Assembly (NCBI RefSeq): GCF_902459565.1
Contig: NZ_CABPSN010000005.1
Coordinates: 186,001-250,000 of the forward strand
DNA: 64,000 nucleotides
From: Pandoraea aquatica
GTDB lineage: Bacteria > Pseudomonadota > Gammaproteobacteria > Burkholderiales > Burkholderiaceae
Direction of reading: 5' to 3'
The notes below the pieces were generated by a model, which was given only the letters and a program-made list of their open reading frames with translations, had not been told where the DNA came from and searched no databases. Each line of letters opens with the position of its first letter. Position 1 is the stretch's first letter. A program made the translations under genes and the position numbers. Below are positions 62,880 to 64,000 of this stretch, piece after piece.

Positions 62880-64000
62880 CTGCTGCAAATCGATGCCGTT
62901 CACACGGACCGAGTTGCTGCGAACGAACTCGTGCGTCACCGCAACCTTGCCGTACGGCTGGAACGTGCCTTTCGACGTCTCGAACGTCTGGCCGAAATGC
63001 ATACCGACCGTGCCGAGCAGCGACTTCGTGCTACTGGTCTCGGCATGCATGCCGTTGTCCAGCGTGAAGTCCGTGCCGCTGGCCCACATGCCTGCCACTT
63101 GTCCGAACGGCTCGATGAACCAGCGATTGCCGAATTCGATCTTGCGACCGACTTCCGCCGACAGGCCCACACCATGGTTGTTGAAGTCGCCCTTGCTGCG
63201 CGTGCCATCGCTCATGCGCACATCCAGCTCCGAGCCGAAGTGGTTGTACTTCAGCACACCGTCGAAGTAGTAACCGTTATTGCCCAGCCAGGTGGCATAA
63301 GCGCCTACGGTGTGGCTTTCGATGGTGCCGTTCGAACCGTTGTTGAACTTCAACCGGCTCGTGCTGGTACCGAACATGCCACCCACCAGCCAGCGACCCG
63401 CGTCGTTTCGCGCCACGACCGCATCGCTACCGCCAATGACACCCCATTGATTCTGGTTGTAGCCCGTACCCGCTGCGGGACGCGCATTGTATTTGCTACC
63501 GAACACACGAGCCCAGGTGCCGCCCTCATCGCCCTCACCCAGTCGCACTTCACCCAATCGCTGACGCAGCACAGTGTGCTCACCCAGCCACGCGGTCGGC
63601 AATGCGTTGTGGATGTTGACCGTCGCGTCGGTACCCGGCGTCAACTCTTCAGTTTTCTCCAGATACCACGACTGCTCGCCACCCGCGTCGCCCGTGGATT
63701 TGAGCACATACGAGTACACACCGGCATCCACCTTGTCGCCCACAAGCGAGAACGTGCCGTCGCCGGCCCCCTGTTCGACCAGAAGCTGTGTCTCGACGCC
63801 GCCTTCGGTCCCGGTGTTCTTAACGTGCAACTGGTGCTCGCCGGTCGCGTTCTCCACGTCGAGCAGATCAGCGCCGCCCAGTTGCAGGTCTGCTTGCATC
63901 TGGAAGGTGCCGTTGCCTGACAGATCGGCGACGTCGAGCGTATGGAAAGTGCCTGCGGCCGCAGTGCCGTGGATGTCGATGAACCCGCCGTCCATCGTGA
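62868..64000 (-). pseudogene. Autotransporter (pertactin-like), 5' end off-window and barrel truncated at 3' end
   Basis: The frame is open past the window edge. It gives the end of a pertactin-like passenger (LSGNGTFQMQADLQLGGADL, LLVEQGAGDGTFSLVGD) and then a beta-barrel from about WARVFGSKYN on (GGSDAVVARNDAGRWLVGGM, KIEFGNRWFIEPFGQVAGMW). After VNGIDLQQDISG the frame turns into Arg-rich nonsense (GRRRVRRIRSRRHRLRH), which is luxI read out of frame. The last barrel strands, about 40 residues with the terminal aromatic, are missing, so membrane insertion should fail. Confidence 0.82.

Overview
The window is high-G+C DNA with the gene content of a betaproteobacterium of the Burkholderiaceae. 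The style of the genes, the LuxR regulator that runs convergently into a LuxI-like gene, and the LysR, Lrp, IclR and TetR regulators paired with transporters fit Pandoraea best. That genus call is an inference from gene resemblance, not a database match. I see no IS element, prophage, CRISPR array or rRNA.

Layout. 1-8.4 kb: LysE-type exporter, DUF3047 protein, a class B penicillin-binding protein outside a division cluster, and a complete cytochrome bo3 oxidase operon (cyoABCD, minus strand). 8.9-16.9 kb: LysE/Lrp pair, a PAS-PAS-GGDEF diguanylate cyclase, an MFS/LysR pair divergent from a SufR-like four-cysteine regulator, YnfA, SlyX and a Tat-type DUF1439 protein. 16.9-24.4 kb: ohr with a TetR regulator and two matching operators, a siderophore receptor with a Fur-like box, a beta-propeller protein, an Lrp/EamA pair and an SDR. 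24.5-31.4 kb: LysR and TetR regulators with clear palindromic operators, a two-gene ABC-2 exporter, and detoxification genes (GST, DJ-1/PfpI, GNAT, DUF1993).

31.5-35 kb is the most unusual part. Four tandem paralogues of about 246-276 residues each carry an N-terminal W-x-x-I-K-D-[FW]-[FY] block. It closely resembles the WEK(I/M)xxFF translocation motif of Salmonella SPI-2 effectors such as SifA. They look like a type III effector-like family and are less G+C-rich than their surroundings. Next to them is a NifQ-like plus di-Mop (molbindin) pair for molybdenum handling.

36-42 kb: YoaK-type membrane protein, SDR, VOC protein, EamA/AraC pair, YciI, and tRNA-Ala(GGC) with tRNA-Glu(TTC). 42-50.4 kb: a hydroxy-acid/glyoxylate cluster of a D-threonine/3-hydroxyaspartate aldolase-type enzyme, a YdiJ-type FAD/Fe-S dehydrogenase, an MFS carrier, a serine/alanine-glyoxylate-type aminotransferase and a GntR regulator with matching operator motifs. 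51.7-60.4 kb: an IclR-controlled catabolic unit of succinate-semialdehyde-type dehydrogenase, Liv-type ABC importer and Fe-alcohol dehydrogenase, preceded by three 19-bp-spaced operator repeats.

60.4-64 kb: a DUF1801 protein, an A+T-rich gap, an apparently intact LuxR receptor, and then a broken locus. There a LuxI synthase has lost its N-terminus and is joined out of frame to an autotransporter whose beta-barrel has lost its C-terminus.
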